This document shows, in pieces, positions 22,617 through 33,339 of a stretch of 64,000 bases of DNA. The notes beneath the pieces are model-generated. The model did no database searches. It was not told the origin of the DNA and saw only the letters and a list, made by a program, of their open reading frames with translations. A program made the position numbers and the translations under genes. How positions within the stretch are numbered: position 1 is the first letter of the stretch; every line of letters starts with the position of its first letter. This stretch comes from Amanita rubescens (Eukaryota > Basidiomycota > Agaricomycetes > Agaricales > Amanitaceae). The DNA is taken from the NCBI GenBank assembly GCA_015039365.1, contig WION01000144.1, forward strand, positions 1 through 64,000. Reading direction: 5' to 3'.

Positions 22617-23290
22617 CAGTTCTAGTCTAGGCCTCTTGAAAAATGTGATAGTTAAGGGCATTGTGATCGACGTAGGGTTTGAGAGAATGTCTGCCTAGAC
22701 GTATAAGCAACAAACGCCTCACTCAAAAAGGTTACCAAGACACACCGGGGACAAGCTCTATGCATTCACTAAGCAGACTGCGCAAAATCTTCCAGCGAGG
22801 TTCCTCCGGCTGCTCGATACGCGTAACATTTCCACCAAGAGATCGAAGAACCTCGACAAGCGCTTTAAAAGCCTTCTCCCTCAGCGTAGCTGGAGAAGGT
22901 AAGCCGTCCTCGATCTCCACTTGGCTATCGAGCCAGACATCAAGCCCATTGCATATATTCAACAAGCGCACGACGAGAACGCCAACTCCGTCTCGTTTTC
23001 CAGAGAATATGCCTTCGACATGCAGCGACGCTAGATATATAGCCTCCAGGGTGGTCTCGAGAATGGTGACCTTCTCTTTCAATGCATTCCATGTAATTGA
23101 ACCTGGCAAGAAAAAAGATGCGCAGAAATTGTCGGAAAGACTAAGAATGAACCGTCTTTCCGCGTCGGGGATGCGATTTCCACTGAAGGTCTGCGCAACA
23201 AGGGAACGCAAATGTTGTTGAAATTGACCTACTTCAGCGATCGGATTGGGCAAAGATTTGGATTTGAATTCATGACTTTGTCGTTAACAT
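22617..23290 (-). pseudogene. ATR/Mec1 kinase gene 5' fragment, copy A3
   Basis: Corresponds to about 49,965-50,640 of the intact gene, closer in sequence to it than A1, A2 or A4. A frame of 173 codons is still open (22,732-23,253), including the WKILRSLLSECIELVPGVSW end. Its right side continues into the GTPase 5' region exactly as at the intact locus, so A3 plus the next feature were copied together. Confidence 0.85.
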
Positions 23291-23469
23291 TAGTGGTTGC
23301 AAGCGCATGTCACAATCAATGTCACGCTCCTCGAACCTTATATTTGCTGTCATGATGACAGTTGGTGTGAGTGTTAGCGCCGCATTGTATCAAGCATGAG
23401 GTTGATTGACGCTCGTGGTTCCTGCGCTGTTGTACCAGTACTCCCACCACATCCCGACGCCCGGTCATT

Positions 23470-24700
23470 ATGGACGGCAAATACAACAAGGATTCGAGCT
23501 CTTCCTCGCTTAATATCTCTCGTAAGACATTTTTCATGTTGGCCTTGTCTAATAACTCACTCGATTGAACGTGTTCTCAGGTGTTTCTATTGTTTTCAAT
23601 CCTACTGGTGGTGCTGCGAAATCTGCAACGTTGTACAACACGGGGAATTCGGCGATCAAGTTCAATCGGGACGAAAAGGAGAAGAATGCTCTTCGGGCAA
23701 CAGTCACGTCGGGCCCGTAAGCATACATGGTGACGGCGCTAATCTTGGTTGCTGATCTGCGGCCTTTCCCTAGATGCGCTCTACCCATCCGGATCACATG
23801 TAAAATGTCGAGTAATCCATTATCCAAAAAGAAGGAATTCATCATCGGGCCTGAAGACTTATCGGGGGTTGATGAGTCCAGGCTGGAGACAAAACACTCA
23901 AAGAACGATATCCGTGAGTCCGATAATTTCCTTCAGCCCTCATGTGATACGAGATTTGGATACCCAGCCATCATTTTATGAGAACACTGCGAGTGGTAGC
24001 GAAAGCACTTTAATACCGACAGCGGAGGAAATCCAAAAAATATGTCCACGGTCAGCATTACAGCCTGATCTTGTAAGAAACGATTGTTTGACCCTCTTCT
24101 CAGCTTCCGAATTCTGCTGATAGGCAAGGTAGTTATGGCCCTTTCCGAATCCGTGGTGAATCGACTCACGCTATCACCGTAGTCTGGTGTCGGTAAAACA
24201 AGTCTTATCAACGAAGCTTTTGGAGTTCGGGGGGTGAGTCACTGATAGTGTTGCCAGAGTCTTTGCCTATCTGATGATGTAGCAAGTCTCCAGCGATGGC
24301 GCAGGGAAAGCGGACATCGATTATGAACATCTTTCAGAAGGGAACGACCTCTTTGCGGTACACGATAGCCGCGAAAGCTCAAGACGGTTCAAGACTTTAT
24401 CGAGCGGCGTTCGAAAGAGCCGGAATTAAAGAATCAATTGCATGACATTTGGTAAGTATCTCGACCGTCTTATGTCGGTTGGTGACTTAGTGACATTCCC
24501 TTTCAGGTTGTGTTTGGAGGTACCAGCTATGGGCAACCGTTTGCTCGAGGGAGGAACTATCGAGTTCTTATCGCAGAGATCCAAAGGCTCCATCCACGGT
24601 AAAGAAACATTATTAATCGAGATCAGCTCCATTTCACGCCAGCTTCACTAGGCCAATCGTCGTCATATTCACAAAATTCGATAAGCTCGTGAACGAATTC
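23470..24700 (+). pseudogene. Truncated copy of the 51-kb GTPase gene
   Basis: Parallel to 50,891-52,265. The exon with the P-loop SGVGKTSLINEAFGV (from about 24,181) is intact, but a deletion near 24,366 removes the DSQG-x-E (G3) region, and the copy stops at about 24,697 inside the TKFDKL (G4) exon, running into unrelated DNA. The hydrophobic and C-terminal parts are absent. It cannot make a working GTPase. Confidence 0.8.
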
Positions 24701-25138
24701 CATCATGATAGAGACGCGCTAGAAGCTTGGTAGAGAGCGATGTCTCCTCTGGCGTCACGAATAAAAGTAGATCTGCTCGGTCATTAGAAGATGGACGATG
24801 TACTGCTAGAATCAACGTACCTTCATCCCCCTTAATCGTCATGCAATGGGAAACTCCAATTCAAGCATGATAAACATACATCTTATCTATCAATGTTGGA
24901 TTGAAGAAGGGGCGAGAAATTTCCGAGCGCACCTTCGATTTTAGCATGTGCGGAGAGCGTTGGCGCGTTTCATGGAGGGATCGACTGTGGGTGTGTTACC
25001 AGTTGTTGTTACATTGAGCAATCGATCAGATTATACTATATGCGAAGAGTATATGGACATTGCGGTTTTCGGGTGAACTAGTTGAAGACGCGCCGCGAAG
25101 TCACGCGTCACGCGTTATCCCCATTTGTTCGCGGAACC
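24701..25138. other. Gap without recognised gene
   Basis: No coding signature; sequence between the broken GTPase copy and the repeat-protein gene. Confidence 0.4.
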
Positions 25139-25862
25139 ATGGAAGCTGCCCCAGATGCCCCTGCCCCAGATGCCCCTGCCCCAGATGCCCCTGCCCCAGA
25201 TGCCCCTGCCCCAGATGCCCCTGCCCCAGATGCCCCGGCTGCCCCATTACAACAGCCGGACTTCCACCAGATGCAGCAGCACCTTGCTGGTGTAGTTGAG
25301 CAAATCGGACTATTACCGAACATGCCTGCCGTGGTTGGCTTCAATGCTATCATTGTCAATCTTCGAGAGCAACATGATCAAGCTCTCGCTCAACGAGCAC
25401 AAGAGCACGCAGCCGCTCTCGCGCAACAAGAAGCCGCTCTCGCGCAACAAGCAGCGCGGCACCAGGAACTAATCGAACGTTTGGATGCTTTGCGGGATGG
25501 GTGGGTATCGTGTTCTAGTAGGTGATCTCAGACTCATGAATATTTTTTTTGCAGCCAGAGTCGGCTGCCAATGCAGCTGCAAAATGCCATTGCATCTCTA
25601 GATGCACCACTTCAGTACCCTCCAAACGTGGTTGTAGGTCCCCAGTTCCCGACAACAAAGAAGCTCTTACTAAAGCTCACTAGTAAGCATGTCATTGACT
25701 CAGCCTCTAGACTTGATGTTCAGAATCACATGGCGTCTTGCAGCTGCCCGTGCGCAAGCCGTTTCCCAGGCGCTCGGGCTCCCTGCTCTGCCTCCCAACA
25801 GCCATCTGGCCGCACGTCGACAGCAAATTATGGATTTTCTCGGTTGCGCCATGAGGGCATGA
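25139..25862 (+). CDS. Proline/alanine-repeat fungal protein with coiled coil
   Basis: Starts MEAAPDAPAP with six PDAPA repeats, then HQMQQHLAGVVEQIG, VGFNAIIVNLREQ and an Ala/Gln/Glu-rich helix (QEHAAALAQQEAAL) likely to form a coiled coil. An intron (about 25,499-25,556) leads to an exon with a QFPTTKKLLLKLT block, and a last segment reads AQAVSQALGLPALPP then RRQQIMDFLG to a stop at 25,862. This C-terminal arrangement is familiar from mushroom proteins of unknown function. The join between the last two segments is not clean (one base off), so either the splice site is unusual or there is a frameshift near 25,680-25,730. Confidence 0.5.
25151..25240 (+). repeat. 15-bp coding minisatellite, 6 units
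   Basis: Six perfect or near-perfect copies of CCAGATGCCCCTGCC, each coding for five residues. Perfect units suggest recent expansion or high slippage. Confidence 0.9.
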
Positions 25863-26119
25863 TGCTCGGCGGTCTTATGGCGTTGTCTCCCACCTAGAGC
25901 CTCACTGTTTCTCTTATAATGATTCCTATATGCTCGGTGTAATATGCAAAGTGGTGCAGGTCTATTATATACTGTGACTGACAATGGCTCGCCGGTCTTA
26001 TGGCGTTGTCTCATAATGATAATCGTCAAGAGCGGCACTGGTGCCGCAAGTCCTGCTACGCTTTCCAGCCAAGTCCTTTGTCGACCAAAACATTAAATAT
26101 TTTACATAAAGAAGATTGT

Positions 26120-26950
26120 GATAGAGAGCTCCGTTACCCGTATGCACATTTTGAGGATCCTTCGTGATGTATAAGCGTGTTACATCAGAAGAAAACCTTA
26201 CTGCATTAAACATTGAAGCCTGTTTCGCTTCTAGTCCAGGCCTCTTGAAAAATGTGATAGTTGAGGACAGCGTGATCCACGTAGGGTTTGAGAGAATGTC
26301 TGCCTGGACGTATAAGCAACAAGCGCTTCACTCAAAAAGGTTACCAAGACACACCGGAGACAAGCTCTATGCATTCACTTAGCAGACTGCGCAAAATCTT
26401 CCAGCGAGGTTCCTTCGACTGTTCGACACGCGTAACATTTCCACCAAGAGATCGAAGAACCTCAACGAGCGCTTTGAGGGCCTTCTCCCTCAGCGTAGAT
26501 GGAGAAGGCAAGCCGTCCTCGATCTCCACTTGGCTATCGAGCCAGACATTAAGCTCATTGCATATATTCAACAAGCGCACGACGAGAACCCCAACTCCGT
26601 CTCGTTTTCCAGAGAATATGCCGTCCGCATGCAACGATGCTAGATATATAGCCTCTAGGGCCGTCTCGAAAATGGTGATCTTCTCTCAATGCATTCCATG
26701 TAATTGAACCCGGCAAGAGAAAAGATGCGCAGAAAGACCAAGAATGATGGTGTCTCAGAGTCGTCTTTCCGCGTCGGGGATGCGATCCTGGGGATTTCCA
26801 TTGAAGGTCTGCGCAACAAGGGAGCGCGAAATTGAACTACTTTCAAGTTTGAATTCATGATTTTGTTGTTAACATTAGCGGCTCCGCGCTTGTCACAATC
26901 ATTAATGTCACGATCCGCCCTCTTCCGACGAAAGCAGCAAAACTCGATGA
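26120..26950 (-). pseudogene. ATR/Mec1 kinase gene 5' fragment, copy A4
   Basis: Corresponds to about 49,850-50,650 of the intact gene. It shares with A2 the same small deletions around 26,690-26,760, so A2 and A4 come from one intermediate. Open piece 26,341-26,634 retains GVLVVRLLNICNELNVWLDS. Confidence 0.8.
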
Positions 26951-26999
26951 AATTCACAGAAAGCTAAACCCTTTCGATGTTAAAGTGCTGTGGGCCGGA

Positions 27000-27655
27000 A
27001 GATTAAGGGTGTAGTTGGAGCAGGATGGCTGGGATTGAGCAGGTATGTGCGCAAATCTGAAGTCCGGAAGAACGCGATATTCATACGCTTGTGCCACCAG
27101 AGAAAAAAACGTCATTGAAAGAGTACGAAGAGCGGGATCACGCGGGAGGCATTCTTGTCCGGCGGTTTGGCGAGAATGACTCTACTACGAGTCTCGAGGA
27201 ACGGATGTTGGAACGTTTCACAAGGGAGAGGCAAAGGGCCGCAAAAAGCTCTGCGTTCAACTTGGAGGATGAAGACGAGCTTACGCATTATAGGTAAAGC
27301 TTGTCTAATTTGGACAACTTTGATGATGTCGGGTTGAGGGTAGACGAGGAGGACGAGGAAGACGAGAATGGTATGTTTTCGAATCATCATCAACTTTCGT
27401 TCGTTTTTGAGATTCCGTCAGGTCAAATCGACAAGAAAATCGTTCGAAAGACATATTTGGAGATGAAGAAGAAGACGAGGAGGTATGTCGTCTACTCTGG
27501 CGGTTCTTGCTGGATCCTTACCGCGCTGCAGCCTGCTAGAAAGAAAACAAAAGCCGAAGTTATGACTGAAGCGATTGCTAAGAGTAAAGAACACGAAGTA
27601 CGTATGTCCCTGCAAAGCGGACGACGATAGCATTAAATCTCGTTCTATTTAGGTA
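27000..27655 (+). pseudogene. NOP14 5' fragment, copy 3
   Basis: Nearly identical to 21.98-22.6 kb, head-to-head with A4. LEERMLERFTRERQRA and LEDEDELTHY are kept; a stop follows soon after. Downstream of the intron ARKKTKAEVMTEAIAKSKEH is open to GRR. The copy ends near 27,655. Confidence 0.8.
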
Positions 27656-27669
27656 CTCAGACAAATGGA

Positions 27670-27770
27670 GAAGGAGAAGGGCGAGACCATTCGTCAGAAG
27701 CTGGGCGAAGAGTTCGGCTCCCTACCAGTATCTGCTATATGGGGTGCCCATTGCTACCGTTGAAGGAAAA
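27670..27770 (+). pseudogene. Fragment of the 10-kb unknown gene
   Basis: About 80 bp match the ETIRQKLDEEFISLRDLLYGVP-coding part of 10,271-10,345 (here with GEEFGSL). No start, no remaining frame. Sequence to 28,100 shows no further gene. Confidence 0.6.
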
Positions 27771-28493
27771 GTCTACGCGGCCAGCAATAGAAGATGTTGT
27801 GGAAAGAGTGATGTCATGGCAGACATCTCGGGGGCTCAGAAATCTACCCGTAACAGAACATTTATCTCTTGATTACACATGTATTCACATGTCACAGAAA
27901 ATGTTGATGATATACTCTAGAAAGAGATTTTTGATCAAGGCGTTTGGAACACCATTCTTGGTTCACATGAGGTACTCGGCGACATTTTGCAATCACTTTC
28001 GTTTGTCAGTCCCCATAGCACCTCGAGCACCCCTCTGTTGTTGTTGGGTTACCGACCGCAGAGCTGTGCCGTGTGCAGATCTTCGAAAATTTTGACCTGA
28101 GCTCAGTCGGCAACTGAACGAGGGGTGACGCGGCGAGGTACTATCATGTCCACCAAGTCATGAAAGTTTTGTCACTGATCCGATTTATAGGCTTCGTTGG
28201 ACAAGGCTCTTTATCAGAGTCCAGAACGTCCCACACGGAATACATTTGATCGCTGGTCATCGAATTTGCGATTCTACTTCGGTAGGAAAGAAAGGTGACT
28301 TGCGCGAAGTCATCGTTAGCGGACGAAGGTACGACAACAAGGAAAGGTCTATTTCAAACATCAAGTCATAGCCATGAGAACAGCTCTATCGCGCCCATAT
28401 AAATGTCTATACTCCGATCACCGCCTGCAAAGACGGCTTATGATAAAAGGTTCGTAATGCTATCGTTTACCAACGACCCGGGCTATAAAAGTG

Positions 28494-28501
28494 GACGTGG
28501 T
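28494..28501 (+). promoter_or_regulatory. TATA box of secreted protein gene copy 3
   Basis: TATAAAAG about 156 bp before the ATG, with the conserved ATGTAA at 28,545-28,550. Confidence 0.7.
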
Positions 28502-28649
28502 TCCCCACCATCCTGCAGTGCTGTGCATCCCAACATCTATCCTCATGTAAGAAGCCCCGTCTACTCCCATGAACCACTCTGACATTGTTCGCACAAATAG
28601 ATAGGGCTGGTCCCGTATCCCCGTGACAGAAACTACTAACTTCAACGCA

Positions 28650-29496
28650 ATGCGTCTTTCAGTTCTCGCCTCCATTATCTTCGTCCTGGCTGCTAGCGTG
28701 TTGACTTATGCTGCGCCTTTTGGAGCCCCCCGAACATCCCCTGATATTGAACAACGCAGTCTAGCACAATTATTGGAACCTCGAAGTGGACAATCACAAC
28801 ATACCAAGGCAAGTAGCGCTCACGATACACAACTCATGCTTGACGTTATTTTCAGAAGCCGAGTCGTTCCTCTCCACCGCCACATTCGGACCATATCACT
28901 GGCAGTGCTAGCACAAGGGGCACTGGGACCAGGTCGCGGTCAGGGTAGGTTCTTCGGTATTACACAGTTTATCGACGATCGGTTAACCTAGCAATCCAAG
29001 TTCTGAGTCCCCAGACCGCGGCCGCGAAGTCTTTATTATTACTCGTCCATTTTCTCGAAGTAGTGTCCCAGGTAGCGGTCACGGAAGTACACCCCCCCAA
29101 ATCTTCACTCACTGGGCCGTCTTGGTTGGGAGTCATTACTATGAGTTACTCCTAGACCACACTCATCCTAATCTCGCCACATGTGGCAGTGGCAGTCTCT
29201 ACGGGTCGCAGATTAGGATGAATGTTGGCGACGCGCCTGTGCCTAGTGCTTGGACATCGATGGAATCAAAGGGTCGGACGCATTTCTCCGACGAGGAGAT
29301 TCATACCGCAGGTGTGTTCGCACTCGTAATAATGACTGGCTTTGGTAGTAATCCCCTCCTTAAAGGTGAAGAGGTGATCAGGCAAATGTCTGCTCATGAT
29401 TACAATATTATCCTGAACAACTGCCAAGATTTCGCCAACAAGCTTGCAAGGTGCCTTACTAATCCACAAGGTGACCGCCGCTGTACACTAGTCTAG
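28650..29496 (+). CDS. Secreted LRAT/NlpC-like protein, copy 3
   Basis: Exons 28,650-28,808, 28,856-28,944 and 28,992-29,496, about 250 residues. Here the first donor reads AAG|GCAAGT, a perfect GC-AG consensus, which confirms the unusual splicing of copies 1 and 2. The exon 1 end carries a four-residue extension (QSQHTK). Catalytic-type His (HWAVLVG) and Cys (NNCQDFANKLA) are kept. No disabling change seen. Confidence 0.75.
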
Positions 29497-29929
29497 TGCT
29501 ATCCGAGTAGTGTCGTAACACGCTCTGGCAGATGCAGGGAATGCTCGGATCTTTGTTTGCATTACGGTAGAACTAAGCGCGTTGATGGCTGTAGTGCAAG
29601 TTTTATCATAAGATAACGAGCGGCCATCTTTAATATTTCGTTGGACTGACACCTCGGTTCGAATCAAGAAGCCAATCAGCAAGAGAAAGTCGGGCAAAAG
29701 AGTCCACATTGAAACGAGCGCGTACATTTACATATAAATAAATCCGAATAGCAAAAAATAGTACTCGACGGAGTAAAAACAAGGTCGTGGATGATTAAAA
29801 AATGTTCGAGTGCCTGAGAAGAAAGTATTATTGTCACGAAAGCAACTGATAGCTTCAGTAACATAATATGACAAGATGAAATGGCGTCAACTTTTAGATT
29901 CGTTCGCGTTCATAAAGAAACGTGTTTGC

Positions 29930-30276
29930 GTTATGCACCGTCCTCTCGATCCAAAATATCTTGCCCGTCGGCTCTATCCTCAATAAGTTTCGCCACGGTT
30001 AGCCCGTGCACAGGTACATGATCATTTTGAAATCCGTGAGGATACGCCACCAGGGGTTCTTGTTGAGGAAGTGAGAAGTCGCTGTAGATCCGTCAGCCGG
30101 ACACTAGCGAAAGCAAACTCTTACGTATCGTTCCAAACACCATAGTGCCTCATTCCCAAAGCCGTCGACGTCCACTGGTAGTCATGCTATCCTTGCGAGT
30201 AGAATATCTCTATGACGGTCGATACCCAACCATCTGCGTCACCGTGCCAACTGGCATAGTGTTTGCCGAAACACCT
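29930..30276 (-). pseudogene. GT61 glycosyltransferase 3'-end fragment, copy 3
   Basis: Decayed reverse-strand match to the GT61 tail at 33.35-33.62 kb. Resemblance to copies 1 and 2 ends at about 30,278, within a few bases of where those two switch to ATR sequence. Confidence 0.5.
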
Positions 30277-30279
30277 GAA

Positions 30280-31740
30280 ATGTCACTTTCGTGAGTGCTC
30301 GTTTTTCGCCGTTTCAGTGTTGGTCTGAGAACTTTTAGTGTTCTTTCGCCTGATATGCCGTTAGTGATTGTGTCCGCTAACCCGTGAAGACCGGATCCCA
30401 TCCAAGATGAGGAAAATTGGATTCATCTGAGGGAGTTGAGAACGCTCTGCGAGTCCAACGTGAGGTGCTTGGATAGTCCGACGGTTAGGGAGTAGGGTAG
30501 AGATGGCCGTGGATGGTGCGTGTCGTTTCGTGTCATCGAAAATCTCACTCATATCGATCTACAGATTCCATTTCAGCGAAAAAGGAGGCTCTAAAGCGCA
30601 AATTTACGAACAAGCCTTACGACGATCCAGATTTGGGTGCTTCCAACACCAACTTTTAGACGGAAAAGATTGTCCTCCAGCTTTCTCTTAACAGAGTTTG
30701 CCTGGTCTACACTGATAAATTGAAATGACATGCATTGCAATCGGTCGCGAGACCACTAGACGTCCCGTCACACAAAATCAACAACGCACATGAAAAAATA
30801 CCAGAATCACAAAAGGTAGGGCCGTAAATTTGGGTTGGTACTCGAACAAACCAAGCGTAAGAGATGGGAGGCAAGGAAACTGGCGCTAGTTCCAGATCGA
30901 TGTCAGGCTTTCCTAGGCCACATGATAATCGCCACGTCATCACAGAGCACTCACTTCGCTCTGAGTGCCTCCCAATTCCATACGCACCGCTCATCATAAC
31001 CCTGAACGGTCTACTTGACCCCGCATATCACATCTCAGAGCCGACAGCGACGCATCTGGCTTCTGTTTTTTACCGATCTGTCAGGATTTAAATTGGGTAG
31101 GTCGACCGTCTGGCTTAGGTGACAAAATATTGGAGACGGTCGTATGTATCGTCCCCTCCAGTCGTCACAAGTGCTACTCGCAGAGTTGATGAGGGATTCA
31201 ATGTGCGATTCTATCATGGACGTCGACGAGCTCAGGTTACCGGCGAGCTGGCCGCTTCAAGTCTAACTTGCCAAGTCTACATCACCCGCGTTCTCACTGG
31301 CACCCCTCGAACCTATCCGCTCTTCCTTCCCGCAACCTACGCCATAATCTACCCCGTCACATTTGCCCTATCCAGCTGCGTGGTCATCCATACCTCTACC
31401 ACTGCTAGATGCTGCTCAAGATCCGCGTGCAGTGCCGACTTGATACAAAGATGTAATTTGACGTAGATCCCCTGCGGGCATTGAACGTCTCTAGGGTGGA
31501 GATAGCTTCCTGAAAATCAGATGCCAATCATGTCATGATCGACTTCAATTGCGCCCTGGGCTCGCTTCCCTGAATAGGCTCGGCTGTGAGGCTCACGATT
31601 CAATACAAAGCATCAAAGCGTTGCCTTGGATACTAGTATGGCCAGTATGGTGCCCTTTGACGCCTCCATGTCATGAAAATGTATTACTGATCCTACTAGT
31701 ATTTATTTGGACAAATAGGGCCGTGCCGTGTGCAGATCTT
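30280..31740. other. Gap without recognised gene
   Basis: Only short frames. A small frame at 30,361-30,552 (minus) and a + frame reading MYRPLQSSQVLLAELMRD at about 31,144-31,270 look somewhat protein-like but match nothing I know. From about 31,720 similarity to the module leader (also at 28,040-28,110) begins. Confidence 0.4.
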
Positions 31741-32011
31741 GAAAGGACCTGAGCCCAGTCGGCAACCGAAGGTATAGGCATGACTGCTCTGTGGCGTCCA
31801 TTTCAATATCCCACCGCGATGGAAAGGCAGCTCAGTACATTAAGGTTCGTGATCCTACCTACCAAAGAGAATAAGAAAATGCCATCTGATTCATGAAGCG
31901 CTGTATAGGCATGAGCACTAGGCTATGGGTCCCATATCAATATCTCACCACGCTGGAAAGACAGCTGTGCATTAAGGTTCGTGACTCTCCTACTCACCAA
32001 CAACCCGAGAG

Positions 32012-32019
32012 TATAAAAG
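32012..32019 (+). promoter_or_regulatory. TATA box of secreted protein gene copy 4
   Basis: TATAAAAG about 166 bp before the ATG; ATGTAA at 32,073-32,078. Confidence 0.65.
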
Positions 32020-32177
32020 TGGGCATGATTCCTCACCATCCCACTGTGCCGTGCATCCTAACATCCATCTTCATGTAAGAAGCCCCGTCTACTCTCTTGC
32101 GTCCTCCGCTCTGACATGATTGTGGCCACAATAGACAGGGCTGGTCCCGTATCCCCACATAAACTAACTTCAACGCA

Positions 32178-32904
32178 ATGCGCCTTTCACTCCTCTTCTC
32201 CGGTATCCTCGTCCTCGCTGCTAGCATATTAACTTATGCGGCGCCTTATGGAACCCCCCGAACATTTCTTGATATTGAACAACGCAGTTCATCGGGGCAA
32301 CAGTCACATCATGTCCCTCACACTACCAGCACAGTGACCGCTTCTGGGAGCAATGACGGGTAGGTTCCTCGGTGTTACACAACTTATCGACGATCGGCTA
32401 ACCTACTACTAGTAGCGAGCCCTCCGAGACAGGGGTCGGCCGCCAAGTCCATATTATTACTCGTCCACTTGCCGGGAGTCATAGTCCGGCTGCAAGTCCA
32501 CCCCCCAATCTCCTCAGACACTGGGCGGTCATGGTTGGGGGCTTTTATTATGAGTTACACATAAACAACGAGATTCCTAACGAGGCCGCATGCAGTGCTA
32601 GTCTCCACGGACAGAACATTCAGATGAATGTTGCCCACGGGCCTCCGTCTAGTGATTGGACAGGGATGCAACCAAAGGGTTGGACCCATCACACTGACGC
32701 GGAGATTCATCAGGCAGGTGTGTGTTTGCACTCGTAATAATGACTGGCTCTAGTAGTAATCCCATCCTTAAAGGTGAAGACGTGATGGCGGCAATGTCCA
32801 AGAAAAATTATCATATTCTCACCAACAACTGCCAAGATTTCGCCACCAGGCTTGCAAAATGCATTGTTACTCCAGACCCTAAGAAGCGCTGTGTAGTACT
32901 CTAG
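32178..32904 (+). pseudogene. Secreted LRAT/NlpC-like protein, copy 4 (divergent, frameshifted)
   Basis: Exon 1 (32,178-32,359) codes for a signal peptide and a short linker; the GC-AG intron of the other copies is absent here. A 53-nt intron leads to exon 2 from 32,413 with RHWAVMVGGFYYEL. At about 32,719-32,726 there is a 2-bp expansion (TGTGTG against TGTG in the other copies) that shifts the frame, so the NNCQDFATRLAKC part lies in another frame. Unless this is a sequence error, the Cys half is lost. This is the most divergent copy and probably the oldest duplicate or a separate lineage. Confidence 0.7.
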
Positions 32905-33339
32905 TACTTTCCGAGAAGTGTCGTAGCGCGCCGCTCTGGCAGACGCAGGGAATGTTGGAATCTTTGTACTAGTAGAACTTAGCGCGTTGATGGCTGTAGT
33001 TCAAGTTTATCCCCAACACGGTTACCGTTACTATCCCCTGGCTGTATAAGTAAGAAAACGTTGGAGTGACATGATCGGTTCGGCCCATCAGCAAGGCAAA
33101 CGAGTGTACATTGAAACGAGCGCGTACATTTACCGATCGAGATAACGCAAACACGTTTCTTTACGAACGCGAACGAATCTAAAGGTTGACGCCATTTCAT
33201 CTTGTCATGTTATGTTACTGGGCTATTGGTTGCTTTTGTGATAATACCTTATTATCCCTCTTCTCAGGCACTCGAACATTTTTTTTAATCATACACGGTA
33301 TTGGGTTTTTTTTTTTGCTCAGAATAGGTACTTATTTAT

